Assembly: GCA_017934185.1 (NCBI GenBank)
Contig: JAGBJY010000039.1
Coordinates: 1 to 46,354, forward strand
Reading direction: 5' to 3'
Source of the DNA: Bacteroidales bacterium
Lineage (GTDB): Bacteria > Bacteroidota > Bacteroidia > Bacteroidales > UBA932
Length of the DNA stretch: 46,354 bases
In this document: one piece after another, positions 25,625 to 34,128 of the stretch
Layout of the letters: each line of letters starts with the position of its first letter
Numbering within the stretch: position 1 is the stretch's first letter
The notes under the pieces: generated by a model
Told to the model about the DNA's origin: nothing
Databases searched by the model: none
The model's input: only the letters and a program-made list of their open reading frames with translations
Made by a program: the position numbers and the translations under genes

Positions 25625-27193
25625 ATGAAAAAGATATATTCTATCCTTCTGTTTGCCGGAATGCTGGCACTTTCTTCCTGCAGTCTGGATATGGCTCCGG
25701 TAGATTACAATGCGGCCGGAAACTTCTGGACCAGCGAAGCCAAGGTACAGACCTTCTATAACGGCTTGCTCACTCAGTTGCGTAGTGACTACACATCTCC
25801 GCTCGTCCTGGGTGAATTCCGTGGAAACACCCTCAAGACAGGCTCCTCTATCGAGAACGTGGGCCAACTCTATGATGCCCTCACCATGAACAATCCCATT
25901 GATAAGGACAATCCTCAAACATCCAACTGGAATAGCTATTACAGTCGTATCCTGCAGGTCAACGACCTGATTGACCATCTGGAGAAGGGATGCGAGTTCA
26001 TGGACGATGCAACCCGCAATCTCTACCGCGGCCGCGCTTACGGCCTCAGAGCCTATTACTATTTCATGCTGTACCGCACATACGGCGGCGTTCCCCTTGA
26101 GGAAACCGTTAAGGTGGCTTCCGGCTCGGTAGATGTCAATAATCTTTACCTGGCCCGCAGTACTGCAGAAGAAACGCTCGCTTTTATCAAGGAAGACCTT
26201 GCCCGTAGTGAGGCCGGTTATGGTGCCAACCACGAATTGTCCCGTACCGGCTGGAGCTATTATGCAACGGAAATGCTGAAAGCCCGCGTGTATTTGTGGT
26301 CTGCTAAGGTAACCACCCGTTTTGCCGACAAGAGCGGCGCAGAAACAGGCACACATACAGCAACAGGCAGTACTCAGGAACTGGAAACAGCCAAAGAGGC
26401 CCTTTTGAATATCTATAACAGCCGTCAATTCTCTTTGGAAGAGAACTTTGCGAATATTTTTGCCTATTCCAATAAGGCCGGAAAGGAAATCATTTTGGCC
26501 AACCATTTTGATTACACCGAAGTTACAAACACCTTCCTGGGATGGTTCTCCTATCAGGCCGCCATCTGGTGCAATTCCTTCTACGACGAAGACGGAAACC
26601 TGCTGGGCGACCCTCTGGAACTCTGTGGAACCGGTACTCACCGTGTGGAATATACGGAGGCGTTCGTAAAGTCGTTTGACAAGGCCGATGCCCGCCGTGC
26701 GGCTACTTTCCACGAGTGCTACTCGGCAGCGGGTGTATTCGGCTCTGCCATGATTAAATACATGGGACACCGTGACGGCGATGTCCGCTATGCCGACTCG
26801 GATATGATTCTGATGCGCTATGCCGATGTCCTGCTGAGCCTGGCCGAAGTGGAGAATGCCCTCGGCAACTATGGCAATATCGCAGAATATGTGAATCCCA
26901 TCCGCGAGCGTGCCTACGGCGTAAGCTATACGGCTTTCACTCCCGGCACTTTCGCCGAAAACGAACTTGCCGTCCTCAAGGAACGTGACAAGGAGTTTGT
27001 AGCTGAGGGAACTCGCTGGTTCGACCTCATCCGCATGCAAGACGCTTCCAAACAGCCTCTCGTATTCTCTGCCGATGCTTCCTATGAGGCTTCTCCTGTA
27101 CTCACTCCAGCTGAAACCCATAAACTTCTGTGGCCTATCGATGCCGCTGTTCTGGCTGGTGACGACCTCATTGCCCAGACTTATGGCTATTAA
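25625..27193 (+). CDS. SusD/RagB-family surface lipoprotein
   Basis: Surface glycan-binding lid of the SusC transporter. 522 residues from ATG 25625: lipoprotein signal MKKIYSILLFAGMLALSSCS with lipobox LSSC, then the SusD-like helical TPR scaffold. Landmarks are NFWTSEAKVQTFYNGLL, ARGRAY-type YRGRAYGLRAYYYFMLYRTYG, ILMRYADVLLSLAEVENALG and the C-terminal RWFDLIRM. The start 13 bases after the susC stop is preferred because upstream ATG 25613 adds nothing of a signal. Ligand cannot be read from sequence; context suggests sialylated O-glycans or glycopeptides. Confidence 0.95.
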   Translation: MKKIYSILLFAGMLALSSCSLDMAPVDYNAAGNFWTSEAKVQTFYNGLLTQLRSDYTSPLVLGEFRGNTLKTGSSIENVGQLYDALTMNNPIDKDNPQTSNWNSYYSRILQVNDLIDHLEKGCEFMDDATRNLYRGRAYGLRAYYYFMLYRTYGGVPLEETVKVASGSVDVNNLYLARSTAEETLAFIKEDLARSEAGYGANHELSRTGWSYYATEMLKARVYLWSAKVTTRFADKSGAETGTHTATGSTQELETAKEALLNIYNSRQFSLEENFANIFAYSNKAGKEIILANHFDYTEVTNTFLGWFSYQAAIWCNSFYDEDGNLLGDPLELCGTGTHRVEYTEAFVKSFDKADARRAATFHECYSAAGVFGSAMIKYMGHRDGDVRYADSDMILMRYADVLLSLAEVENALGNYGNIAEYVNPIRERAYGVSYTAFTPGTFAENELAVLKERDKEFVAEGTRWFDLIRMQDASKQPLVFSADASYEASPVLTPAETHKLLWPIDAAVLAGDDLIAQTYGY

Positions 27194-27213
27194 TCAAAAA
27201 AGAAGACTGTCTT

Positions 27214-28698
27214 ATGAATAAGAATATCATTCGTATCCTGACTGTTTCTTTATGTGTATTCGGCCTCTTTTCTTCCTGTGTGAAAGAAAAGAATCCGTAT
27301 GCAAATGAGGCAACACCGGATTTAACCATTGCGGCGCAATCCTCTTCTTTTGAACTGGATCAGGCCGACTTAGAGCTGAATCTTTCCCAGTTCGTCCACA
27401 AAGACCTTGTGATTGAGTTTGATGTGAAGGGAGTCGATCGCGGTGCGCTGGACCTTCCTGAGTCATACTCTTTCCCCGCCGGTACTGTCAAACAAACACT
27501 GCACATCAATGCTTTTTCGGCCAATTTGGACCCGGACGAATACAATGTGGTGATAACTCCTGTTTCCGAGATGGCGAAGGTGGTTTCGTCGCCAATCACA
27601 CTGGCCCTTTCCGTCAAGGATCTGGCATATGTGAACCTGAGCATGACTCCTTTCGATGACGACAAGAAGTCCATTGTAACCATCTCTCTGAGCCGCAGGG
27701 TTTCCGAGGACATCACACTGCCCATAAAGGTGGATGGTACGCCTTCGGATGGCCTTGCCCTGCTTCCGGAAAGTGCCATAACGTATGAGAAATCCATTAA
27801 GATTCCGGCTGGTGAGACCGTAGCCAGGGCAGAGGTGGCACTGGACTTAGACAGCATCGATCCCGGTCTGTATGAATTCATCTATGAGATTGGCTCATAC
27901 AGTGCCAAGGTGCAGGCCGGAGCTAACGCCGTTCTCCGTCAGGCCGTACGCGCCGGTATTGCCCTTAACCGTCATGCATGGCATGATGATTATTGGGATT
28001 TCTATAATGGCAAGATGTACACTTATGGTGGCCTCGGAAGTGGCATTTCCCGCCTGGCAGCCTATTGCTTCAAGAAGACGGAGATGCCTGACCTGGATGA
28101 CAAGGATGCTCTTATTGAGTTTTTCTCCAAGCTGGGAGAGAGCCTGACTGTGGACAATACCTGGGCGGCTCCGGCTACTGTTTCGGATTACATCTGGTTC
28201 CCGGCCAGCATAGCTCCCGACAACAAGGCCAAGACCTATTACTTCCTCATGATTGGCCTGGACGATAAGTGCCGTCCTACCGGAGATTATGACTACTTCG
28301 AGTACATCAATGAAGACGGCCTGGATTTGGTCAAGACATCATGGCGCTTCATCTATTACTATGACTGGTACTATGTCTATCAAACCGGTGTAAAATTCGG
28401 TTTCTATACGGTCCCTGGAGACTATGATATGACGGATGAACTTGCTGTTACTAAAATTCTCAAACAGTATGAGTCTGAGTTGAAGGCAGCAGGGACTCCT
28501 ACCTTCCGTGGAGGAGGTACAACAACGGCCGAGTATGCTTGTTTCGAATTGAGTGCTGCCAATTACACCAGTGCTCCTTATTACAGCTGGAACGGTGAGG
28601 AGTCTTCTACTGACAGCTATCACGCCATCATGATTGGCGTGGAGGCCGACGGCACCGTCACGGGAGAATACAATTATCTCACATTTGACTGGAACTAA
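27214..28698 (+). CDS. Surface lipoprotein downstream of SusD (SusE/F position), unassigned
   Basis: 494 residues. Lipoprotein signal with lipobox FSSC (about residue 22) followed by acidic residues KEKNPYANE. Two Ig-like modules of about 85 residues follow, with strand patterns like DUF1735/BT_3987 domains (FPAGTVKQTLHINAFSANLD; IPAGETVARAEVALDLD). The C-terminal 250 residues are rich in Tyr, Trp and Asp (YYYDWYYVYQTGVKFGFY), which suits a carbohydrate or peptide ligand. I do not recognise that part. The stop TAA shares its last base with the next ATG, tying it to the M64-type peptidase. Likely a surface glycan-binding protein. Confidence 0.7.
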   Translation: MNKNIIRILTVSLCVFGLFSSCVKEKNPYANEATPDLTIAAQSSSFELDQADLELNLSQFVHKDLVIEFDVKGVDRGALDLPESYSFPAGTVKQTLHINAFSANLDPDEYNVVITPVSEMAKVVSSPITLALSVKDLAYVNLSMTPFDDDKKSIVTISLSRRVSEDITLPIKVDGTPSDGLALLPESAITYEKSIKIPAGETVARAEVALDLDSIDPGLYEFIYEIGSYSAKVQAGANAVLRQAVRAGIALNRHAWHDDYWDFYNGKMYTYGGLGSGISRLAAYCFKKTEMPDLDDKDALIEFFSKLGESLTVDNTWAAPATVSDYIWFPASIAPDNKAKTYYFLMIGLDDKCRPTGDYDYFEYINEDGLDLVKTSWRFIYYYDWYYVYQTGVKFGFYTVPGDYDMTDELAVTKILKQYESELKAAGTPTFRGGGTTTAEYACFELSAANYTSAPYYSWNGEESSTDSYHAIMIGVEADGTVTGEYNYLTFDWN

Positions 28699-30599
28699 TG
28701 AACAGAGTATCCATCTTTATTCTGGTAGCAGGAATCCTTCTGGCGGCATGCCAGAAGGATCCGGCTTCCGGAGGCGGGGATGCCAAAGGCATTACCGTAA
28801 AGCTTACAGTCTCTCCGTCTTCTCCCAGGACCGCTTGGGAGTCCGGCGATAAAGTCCGTATGTTTACAACTCCCGCTGACGGCGCTGTGAGCTATGTTGC
28901 CCTATCGACAACATCGTCAGGTCCAAGCGCATCGTTTACTACGTCTTCTACAGTCAAGACTGGTTCGCACTATCGTTTCGTTTTTCCGGATGCTAAAGCT
29001 GATGTAGTGGCTTCTGCCTCCTCTGTATTCGCTTCTGTTCCGGCAAAGCAGACGGCCTATCCCGGATCGGCCGATCCCGCCGCCTGCATTCTGGTCGGAC
29101 AAACGGACGATCTCAAGAAAGAGGTATCCATGATTCCGGCCCCTGCGCTACTTAAGTTCACCCTTTCGGGCGAAGGCGCTTCTGAGGTCAAGAAGATGGA
29201 AATTACCTCCATGGACGGGTACATCCTGGCGGGCGATATCGCCTGGGAGCTTGATATTAACAGCTCCGTGTATCCTAAGGTGCACCACAATAGTGTCCGT
29301 AACCGGGAGCAGCCTTCTTCCACGATCACTCTCTCGGGAACATTTGAGGCAGGAAAGACTTATTACGTTTCTGTTGTTCCCGGCGCTTCCACTTCCGGCC
29401 TTACCCTGAATGTATCGGATGCGGAAGGCAGAACCCAGACCCTTGAGATAGCAGAGCAACTGCGCTTTATCCCGGGCACCCCTTGTGACCTGAAAACTGT
29501 CACGGTAGAGGAATTTGTCGGTGTAAGCGACTTTGCGCCTCGTTTTGTCTACACCAAGGAGGGCGTGAAGCCTTACGTGTTCGTTTTCATGTCGGACGGC
29601 TTTACCGAATCCGAGCGGGATAAGTATACAACTGCTGCCCAGCAGGCTATTGACTACATCTTCTCCGTCCAGCCTTACAAGGGGCTGAAAGAGTATTTTA
29701 GTGCCTATATCTGCTGGACGCCGTCCGAAACCTCTGGCGTAGGAAAACGCTGGAATACTACTTATTCCGGTTCCGGCATGTCCGCCATGATGGCAACCTA
29801 TGGACAGGATGGAAGAAACACCATTTATGAATATGTTGGTGAGCGTTGCCCGGAAGTCCTTGACAAGGTAACTTCCCTGAATAATGTGGGCATTTTCATG
29901 CTCAACAACAACACCAGCTATATCCGTCCGGTCTGCGACTGGGAGAGCAGTGGCCGCTTTGTTACGCCGGTAGGTCTTATCCCCAATACGTCCAGTGGCT
30001 ATTCCCAGTGGTGCTACGGAGGTACCTGGAAAAACTATGATTACCGGGACGGCGTCCGTCATGATCTCTCTCAGGAAGAGCTGATAGCCCTTGGATATGC
30101 TTCCAATGGCCGCAGAAACGGTGATTTCCGGGAAGAGTGCCTGCACGAAGGAGCCGGCCACGGTTTTGGAAGGCTGGGAGACGAGTACTGGACAGAAGGT
30201 AATAAAGCGGCAGCCGGTTATACCGGGCTGGATTATTACCATAATTCCACGCTCCCTACCATGCTCAACATTTCTGCAAACTCTTCGAATCTTCCTTGGG
30301 CTGTATTGAACAACATGCGCGACGAACTCATCAAGAAGGATGCACGCTATGCTCGTATCGGCACATATGAAGGCGCTTACGGTTATGAAACCGGTATCTG
30401 GCGTGCAGAGCAGGTGAGCGTCATGATGGATAACCGTCCGTACTTCTCCACCTGGGAGCGTGCGCTTATCTACATGCGCCTGATGCGTTCCAGCGGTGAA
30501 AATTCCCAGTTTGATGTGCGCAATGAGGCGGATTTGAAGAAGTTCCTTGAGTTTGACGTCGCTAACGAAGGTATCAAAGATTCCACTCGCGACAAATAG
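28698..30599 (+). CDS. M64-type metallopeptidase lipoprotein with fimbrillin-like N-terminus
   Basis: 633 residues. Lipoprotein signal with lipobox LAAC (Cys18). Residues about 30-270 look like fimbrillin-type beta domains (SPRTAWESGDKVRMF; FIPGTPCDLKTVTV). Residues about 285-600 are an M64 IgA-type peptidase: YVFVFMSDGFTESERDKY start and zinc site HEGAGHGFGRLGDE (His483, Glu484, His488, Asp495, Glu496), with the same spacing as the zinc site of the fusion protein at 17155. Expected at the cell surface, cutting glycoprotein near O-glycans; the true substrate is unknown. Overlaps the previous gene by one base. It differs strongly from the other M64 domain, so it is not a recent duplicate. Confidence 0.82.
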   Translation: MNRVSIFILVAGILLAACQKDPASGGGDAKGITVKLTVSPSSPRTAWESGDKVRMFTTPADGAVSYVALSTTSSGPSASFTTSSTVKTGSHYRFVFPDAKADVVASASSVFASVPAKQTAYPGSADPAACILVGQTDDLKKEVSMIPAPALLKFTLSGEGASEVKKMEITSMDGYILAGDIAWELDINSSVYPKVHHNSVRNREQPSSTITLSGTFEAGKTYYVSVVPGASTSGLTLNVSDAEGRTQTLEIAEQLRFIPGTPCDLKTVTVEEFVGVSDFAPRFVYTKEGVKPYVFVFMSDGFTESERDKYTTAAQQAIDYIFSVQPYKGLKEYFSAYICWTPSETSGVGKRWNTTYSGSGMSAMMATYGQDGRNTIYEYVGERCPEVLDKVTSLNNVGIFMLNNNTSYIRPVCDWESSGRFVTPVGLIPNTSSGYSQWCYGGTWKNYDYRDGVRHDLSQEELIALGYASNGRRNGDFREECLHEGAGHGFGRLGDEYWTEGNKAAAGYTGLDYYHNSTLPTMLNISANSSNLPWAVLNNMRDELIKKDARYARIGTYEGAYGYETGIWRAEQVSVMMDNRPYFSTWERALIYMRLMRSSGENSQFDVRNEADLKKFLEFDVANEGIKDSTRDK

Positions 30600-30618
30600 G
30601 ATCTTCCGTTTCTAAACC

Positions 30619-31125
30619 ATGAAAAGACTTATTACGCTAATATCGGTGCTGGGCGGAATGCTTCTCTTGTTCTCGTGTCAGAAAAGCGAAGATGCAACCC
30701 GAGAACAGGTGCATGCTTTCGTCGAGAATCTCCAGTCTGGGAACAGGAATTTTCTCATTTCCTTCTCTGAAGAATGCGGTTTCACAGCGAACTCCATTCC
30801 TTATTTTTTGGAATATGCCGAGGATGAAACGATGGTATTTGCCCAAGCTTCTGCATTATCATCCACTGCAGGATATGTTCCTCTGGGATTGGAAGTGCTT
30901 TGGTATGTGGAAAGTATCCGGACCGGCGGAAATGATAAGATTGGTGGACTGGTTTCCCTGTATCCTGCCATCATATTGAATGATGAACGGCTGGGAGGAG
31001 AGGCATCTGTCTCTGTATTGCCGGAACTTGCCGGCTACTACAAGTCCTGGTGGAAACGGTACGGGAACAATCCTCAATCGGCCGTGCTGCACAATCCCTT
31101 GGAAGGCACCCCCTATCATTGGTAA
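30619..31125 (+). CDS. Small lipoprotein, DUF4943-like
   Basis: 168 residues with a lipoprotein signal (MKRLITLISVLGGMLLLFSC). The pattern ECGFTANSIPYFLEYAEDET, then LGLEVLWYVESIRTGG resembles DUF4943, a Bacteroides family of unknown function; this is from memory of the family pattern. It is the last gene of the susC operon, 19 bases after the M64 gene, and is followed by a terminator. Role unknown. Confidence 0.65.
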   Translation: MKRLITLISVLGGMLLLFSCQKSEDATREQVHAFVENLQSGNRNFLISFSEECGFTANSIPYFLEYAEDETMVFAQASALSSTAGYVPLGLEVLWYVESIRTGGNDKIGGLVSLYPAIILNDERLGGEASVSVLPELAGYYKSWWKRYGNNPQSAVLHNPLEGTPYHW

Positions 31126-31146
31126 AGCGTAATCTGATTGCTTATG

Positions 31147-31178
31147 AGCCCTGGAAGTCCGAACTTCCGGGGCTTTTT
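31147..31178 (+). terminator. Intrinsic terminator ending the susC operon
   Basis: AGCCC (31147-31151) with GGGCT, and GGAAGT (31153-31158) with ACTTCC (31163-31168), then TTTTT. Confidence 0.85.
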
Positions 31179-31348
31179 CTGTAGAGAAATCCTTTAAAAC
31201 GTAAAAATCTACCATCTGGTCACTGTAAAACCACACGATTTTTCAAAGGGCTCTTGACAAACCGCTTTTCTTGGTATATGTTTGCGGTGGTTGTTGGCGC
31301 CCCTCCAACCGCGTTCATCGACATATCGGCACAATCAGAAAATAATTG

Positions 31349-31446
31349 TACTTTTGCGACGTGCAATCTTCTAAGCCCCTTGAGAAAGGGCACTCTAAAG
31401 ATGAAAGCAAGAGTACTGTTCATTTGAGCGGTGCTCTTACTTTTTT
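31349..31446 (+). ncRNA. Candidate small RNA or leader, about 85 nt
   Basis: The gene-free stretch 31179-31517 holds a -7-like TACTTTTG (31349-31356; -33 weak) and, about 50 bases further on, a 15-position hairpin. GCAAGAGTACTGTTC (31407-31421) pairs with GAGCGGTGCTCTTAC (31426-31440) with one mismatch and an ATTT loop, followed by six T. A smaller hairpin (AGCCCCTTGAGAAAGGGC) lies between. A mini-ORF ATG 31401-31427 encodes MKARVLFI and stops in the terminator stem. No gene follows on this strand until 32342, so a free small RNA fits better than an attenuator. The bases before 31349 show nothing clear. Confidence 0.5.
31407..31446 (+). terminator. Strong terminator hairpin of the candidate small RNA
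   Basis: Fifteen-position stem (14 pairs including G-U, one mismatch), four-base loop and a T6 tail, as listed for the small RNA. Confidence 0.8.
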
Positions 31447-31517
31447 ATAGTCAGACACAAGAAAAACGGATGATGTAGTTCTGTTATTCCAATCCAGTGG
31501 TTTATGCTAATAATCCG

Positions 31518-31883
31518 TTACATTCCCAACAGTAGTGCCGGGGCAATGCCTAAGGTTGCGCAGAGCCGCCGTGCAACGCGAAGTGTTGGCTCTGCCCGGC
31601 CGGTTACGTAATCGTTGATGCGGGAAGGGCTCACGCCAATTTCCTGAGCAAGTTGTTTCTGGCTTATGCCTTTTTCTTCAAGCGATAGCTGAATAAGCTG
31701 GGCAGTAGTGGGCTTCCCTATAGGATAATGGACTTTCTCATAGGCAATTACAGCATCGGACATAATGGCCAGTTCAATGGCTGAAGGGTCAGATGCGGGT
31801 GTGTCTTCTCCCACCAGCGGAAGAAGTTCCTCAATGCGATGTAGCGCATATTCGTATCTCATTTTATCCAAATCCTGTTTCAT
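31518..31883 (-). CDS. higA: HigA-type antitoxin, XRE family
   Basis: 121 residues with a C-terminal helix-turn-helix of the Cro/CI type: LIQLSLEEKGISQKQLAQEI, GVSPSRINDYVTGRAEPTLR. In HigBA systems the antitoxin follows the toxin, binds it and represses the operon through this HTH. ATG overlaps the higB stop by 4 bases. The gene is AT-richer than its surroundings, which fits mobile toxin-antitoxin cargo. Confidence 0.85.
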   Translation of the reverse strand: MKQDLDKMRYEYALHRIEELLPLVGEDTPASDPSAIELAIMSDAVIAYEKVHYPIGKPTTAQLIQLSLEEKGISQKQLAQEIGVSPSRINDYVTGRAEPTLRVARRLCATLGIAPALLLGM

Positions 31884-32179
31884 ATTTTTGAAGCATCGAT
31901 TAAATCATACTCTTTATGCGTTCCAACGAAGCGTATAAACACATACCCCATCAGAAACTTTACTACTACCACCAAACGGTACTTATTTCCACGGATGTTG
32001 AATACATAATGCTGGTTGCCCACGGCGTCCACATCCCCGAAGTCGGCCTTCATTTCTGAAAAACTATGCCACTGGGCGTCTTCTGTAATCTCATACCCTC
32101 TTTCTAACGCCGCCTGGGCATCTTCCCTCCCGGGAGTTTCGTAAAACTCTCTCAATTTCTTATGTGAAACAACCCTCAT
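31880..32179 (-). CDS. higB: HigB-type mRNA interferase toxin
   Basis: RelE-like HigB toxin that cuts mRNA on the ribosome. 99 residues; the family blocks are MRVVSHKKLREFYETPG, EMKADFGDVDAVGNQHYVFN, RGNKYRLVVVVKF and VFIRFVGTHKEYDLIDA. I chose ATG 32179; the GTG at 32206 would place the first codons upstream of the -7 box TATCTTTG found on this strand at 32201-32194, so it cannot be the start if that promoter is used. First gene of the higBA operon, on the opposite strand to the flanking sialoglycan genes. Confidence 0.87.
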   Translation of the reverse strand: MRVVSHKKLREFYETPGREDAQAALERGYEITEDAQWHSFSEMKADFGDVDAVGNQHYVFNIRGNKYRLVVVVKFLMGYVFIRFVGTHKEYDLIDASKI

Positions 32180-32193
32180 ACCTAATCTTTTTG

Positions 32194-32223
32194 CAAAGAT
32201 AGACACAAAATCTGAAAATCAAA
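32194..32223 (-). promoter_or_regulatory. Promoter of higBA
   Basis: Minus strand -33 TTTG (32223-32220), 18-bp spacer, -7 TATCTTTG (32201-32194); about 15 bases before the chosen start codon. Confidence 0.65.
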
Positions 32224-32303
32224 ATTTCTAAGTCGTTTTGTTTTGAAATTCAATAATCATGGTGTCTTTGTGACTATCATTATCCTAAATAACCCTGGTC
32301 CTG

Positions 32304-32334
32304 TTGCTTTCATCGGCAAAATTTTGTATCTTGC
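32304..32334 (+). promoter_or_regulatory. Candidate promoter of the GH20-GH33 operon
   Basis: -7-like TATCTTGC (32327-32334) and a -33-like TTG (32304-32306), 20 bp apart; the start codon follows at 32342, so the leader would be very short. Confidence 0.45.
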
Positions 32335-32341
32335 CAAAAGT

Positions 32342-34120
32342 ATGAAAGCGCTTGTCTTCTTCCTGTTTGCCTTGCTGGTTTCCTGCGCTCCTGAGAGCGC
32401 CGCTCCGGCACTGCTTCCGCTTCCCAAGGAAGTGCGGATGGAGGGCGGTTGGGTAAAAGCTGCGGAGCCGGAAGTGGTGTGGGTGGACAGCATTCCCGGG
32501 GCCCGGCTCAATGCCGACGAGGCTTATCGCCTTACGGTGGGGCGCTCCGGCATCAAGGTGGAGGCCGTCACGGAAAAAGGCCGATGGAATGCCCTCCAGA
32601 CCCTTTCCCAGTTAACGCAAAACGGCAAGGTGCCCCGCTGCACCGTCACGGACTGGCCTTCCTTCCGCGTGCGGGGCTGGATGATGGATGTGGGCCGCAC
32701 GTACATTTCCCTGGAAGAAATATACCGGGAGGTGGAGGTTTTCTCCCATTTCAAACTCAATGTTTTCCATCTGCACCTCACGGAAAACGAAGCCTGGCGC
32801 CTGGAGAGCAAGAAGTATCCCCAGCTGAATGCTCCGGAATCCATGTCCCGCCAGCCGGGGCTTTTCTATACGCAGGAGCAGATGCGTGCCCTGGACGCCT
32901 ATTGCCGTGAGCGGGGCGTTACCCTGGTGCCGGAACTGGACATGCCGGGACACAGCCGCGCCTTTGAGCAAACCTTCGGTTTTGGCATGCAAACCCCTGA
33001 AGGACTGGCCGTTGTGAAAGACCTGCTGGCCGAGCTTATGGACGTATTCTCCTCCGAGTACATTCATGTGGGCACGGATGAAGTGCAGTTTACCATGCCC
33101 TCTTTTGTGCCGGAAGTGGTGGCTTTTGTACGCTCGCGGGGCCGCAAGGCCATTTCCTGGAATCCGGGCTGGCAGTACGCCCCCGGAGAAATTGACGCCA
33201 CCCAGCTCTGGAGCTACCGGGGCAAGGCGCAGAGAGGCATTCCGGCCGTAGACTGCCGCCTTCATTATGTGAACCATTTCGACCTTTTCGGGGACATTGT
33301 GGGCCTGCACACCAGCCGCATCTACCGCTCCGATGAAGGCTCCCCGGACCTGGCCGGCTCCATTGTGGCCCTTTGGAACGACCGCTATATTGAAAGCGAA
33401 GCGGAGATTATCCGCAGCAACAATCTCTATGTGGCTGCCCTGGCCCTGGCCGACCGGGCCTGGCGGGGCGGGGGATACCAGTACTTTGACGATTTTGGCA
33501 CCCTCCTTCCGGAGGAGGGCCCTGCCCGGGAAGACTTCCTGGACTTTGAAGGAAGGATGCTTCCGTACCTGGAAGAGCTTCCTACCGGCTATGTTCGGCA
33601 GGGAATGGCCCATTGGGCCCTTTCGCCGGTATACCCCAATGGAGGGGATTTGGAGGCCGTTTTCCCGCCGGAGAAAGGGGCGTGGGAAACGGAACGGATG
33701 GTTTCCGGCAGCGGCATTTACCTCAGGCATGTCTGGGGACCTTCCATTGTTGCGGGCGTGTATCCGGAGCCGAAGCCGAACAGCACGGTTTACGCCCGTG
33801 CACGGGTGTACAGTGAGGTTTCCCAGGAAGTGGGGCTGCTTTTTGAAACCCAGAACCACAGCCGATCGGAGCGGGACTGGGAAGTGCCTGAAGGCCAGTG
33901 GGATTACAGGCACAGCCGCCTCTGGCTCAATGGGGAGGAGCTGCTTCCGCCCGCCCGCACCGTCCGCTTGCAAAAGGGCTGGAACGAAGTGCTGGTGAAA
34001 CTTCCCGTGGGGGCCTTTTCCACCCCCGAAACCCGCCTGGTGAAATGGATGTTCACCTGCGCCTTTACCACCCCGGACGGCCGCCATGCGGCTGAACTCA
34101 AGTACGAAACTAACTTCTAA
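32342..34120 (+). CDS. GH20 beta-N-acetylhexosaminidase, lipoprotein
   Basis: Removes terminal beta-linked GlcNAc or GalNAc by substrate-assisted catalysis. 592 residues from ATG 32342; lipoprotein signal MKALVFFLFALLVSC. A GH20b-like N-terminal domain (24-105) precedes the TIM barrel with RGWMMDVGRTYI (DVGR 116-119), HLHLTENEAWRLE, VPELDMPGHS and the catalytic pair in HVGTDEV (Asp246, Glu247). A C-terminal beta-domain of about 150 residues is unassigned. Upstream in-frame ATG at 32243 lies before the promoter. It begins the third transcription unit of the sialoglycan locus, 8 bases from the sialidase. Confidence 0.92.
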   Translation: MKALVFFLFALLVSCAPESAAPALLPLPKEVRMEGGWVKAAEPEVVWVDSIPGARLNADEAYRLTVGRSGIKVEAVTEKGRWNALQTLSQLTQNGKVPRCTVTDWPSFRVRGWMMDVGRTYISLEEIYREVEVFSHFKLNVFHLHLTENEAWRLESKKYPQLNAPESMSRQPGLFYTQEQMRALDAYCRERGVTLVPELDMPGHSRAFEQTFGFGMQTPEGLAVVKDLLAELMDVFSSEYIHVGTDEVQFTMPSFVPEVVAFVRSRGRKAISWNPGWQYAPGEIDATQLWSYRGKAQRGIPAVDCRLHYVNHFDLFGDIVGLHTSRIYRSDEGSPDLAGSIVALWNDRYIESEAEIIRSNNLYVAALALADRAWRGGGYQYFDDFGTLLPEEGPAREDFLDFEGRMLPYLEELPTGYVRQGMAHWALSPVYPNGGDLEAVFPPEKGAWETERMVSGSGIYLRHVWGPSIVAGVYPEPKPNSTVYARARVYSEVSQEVGLLFETQNHSRSERDWEVPEGQWDYRHSRLWLNGEELLPPARTVRLQKGWNEVLVKLPVGAFSTPETRLVKWMFTCAFTTPDGRHAAELKYETNF

Positions 34121-34128
34121 ATAACACT

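Noticed and set aside
24428-27121. Minus-strand open frame of 897 codons opposite susC/susD
   Set aside because: It covers the end of susC and nearly all of susD, both unmistakable, and lacks any domain pattern.
31220-31423. Minus-strand 67-codon frame containing GLRRLHVAKVQLFS
   Set aside because: It overlaps the candidate small RNA promoter and hairpin on the other strand, and has no start context or family I can name.
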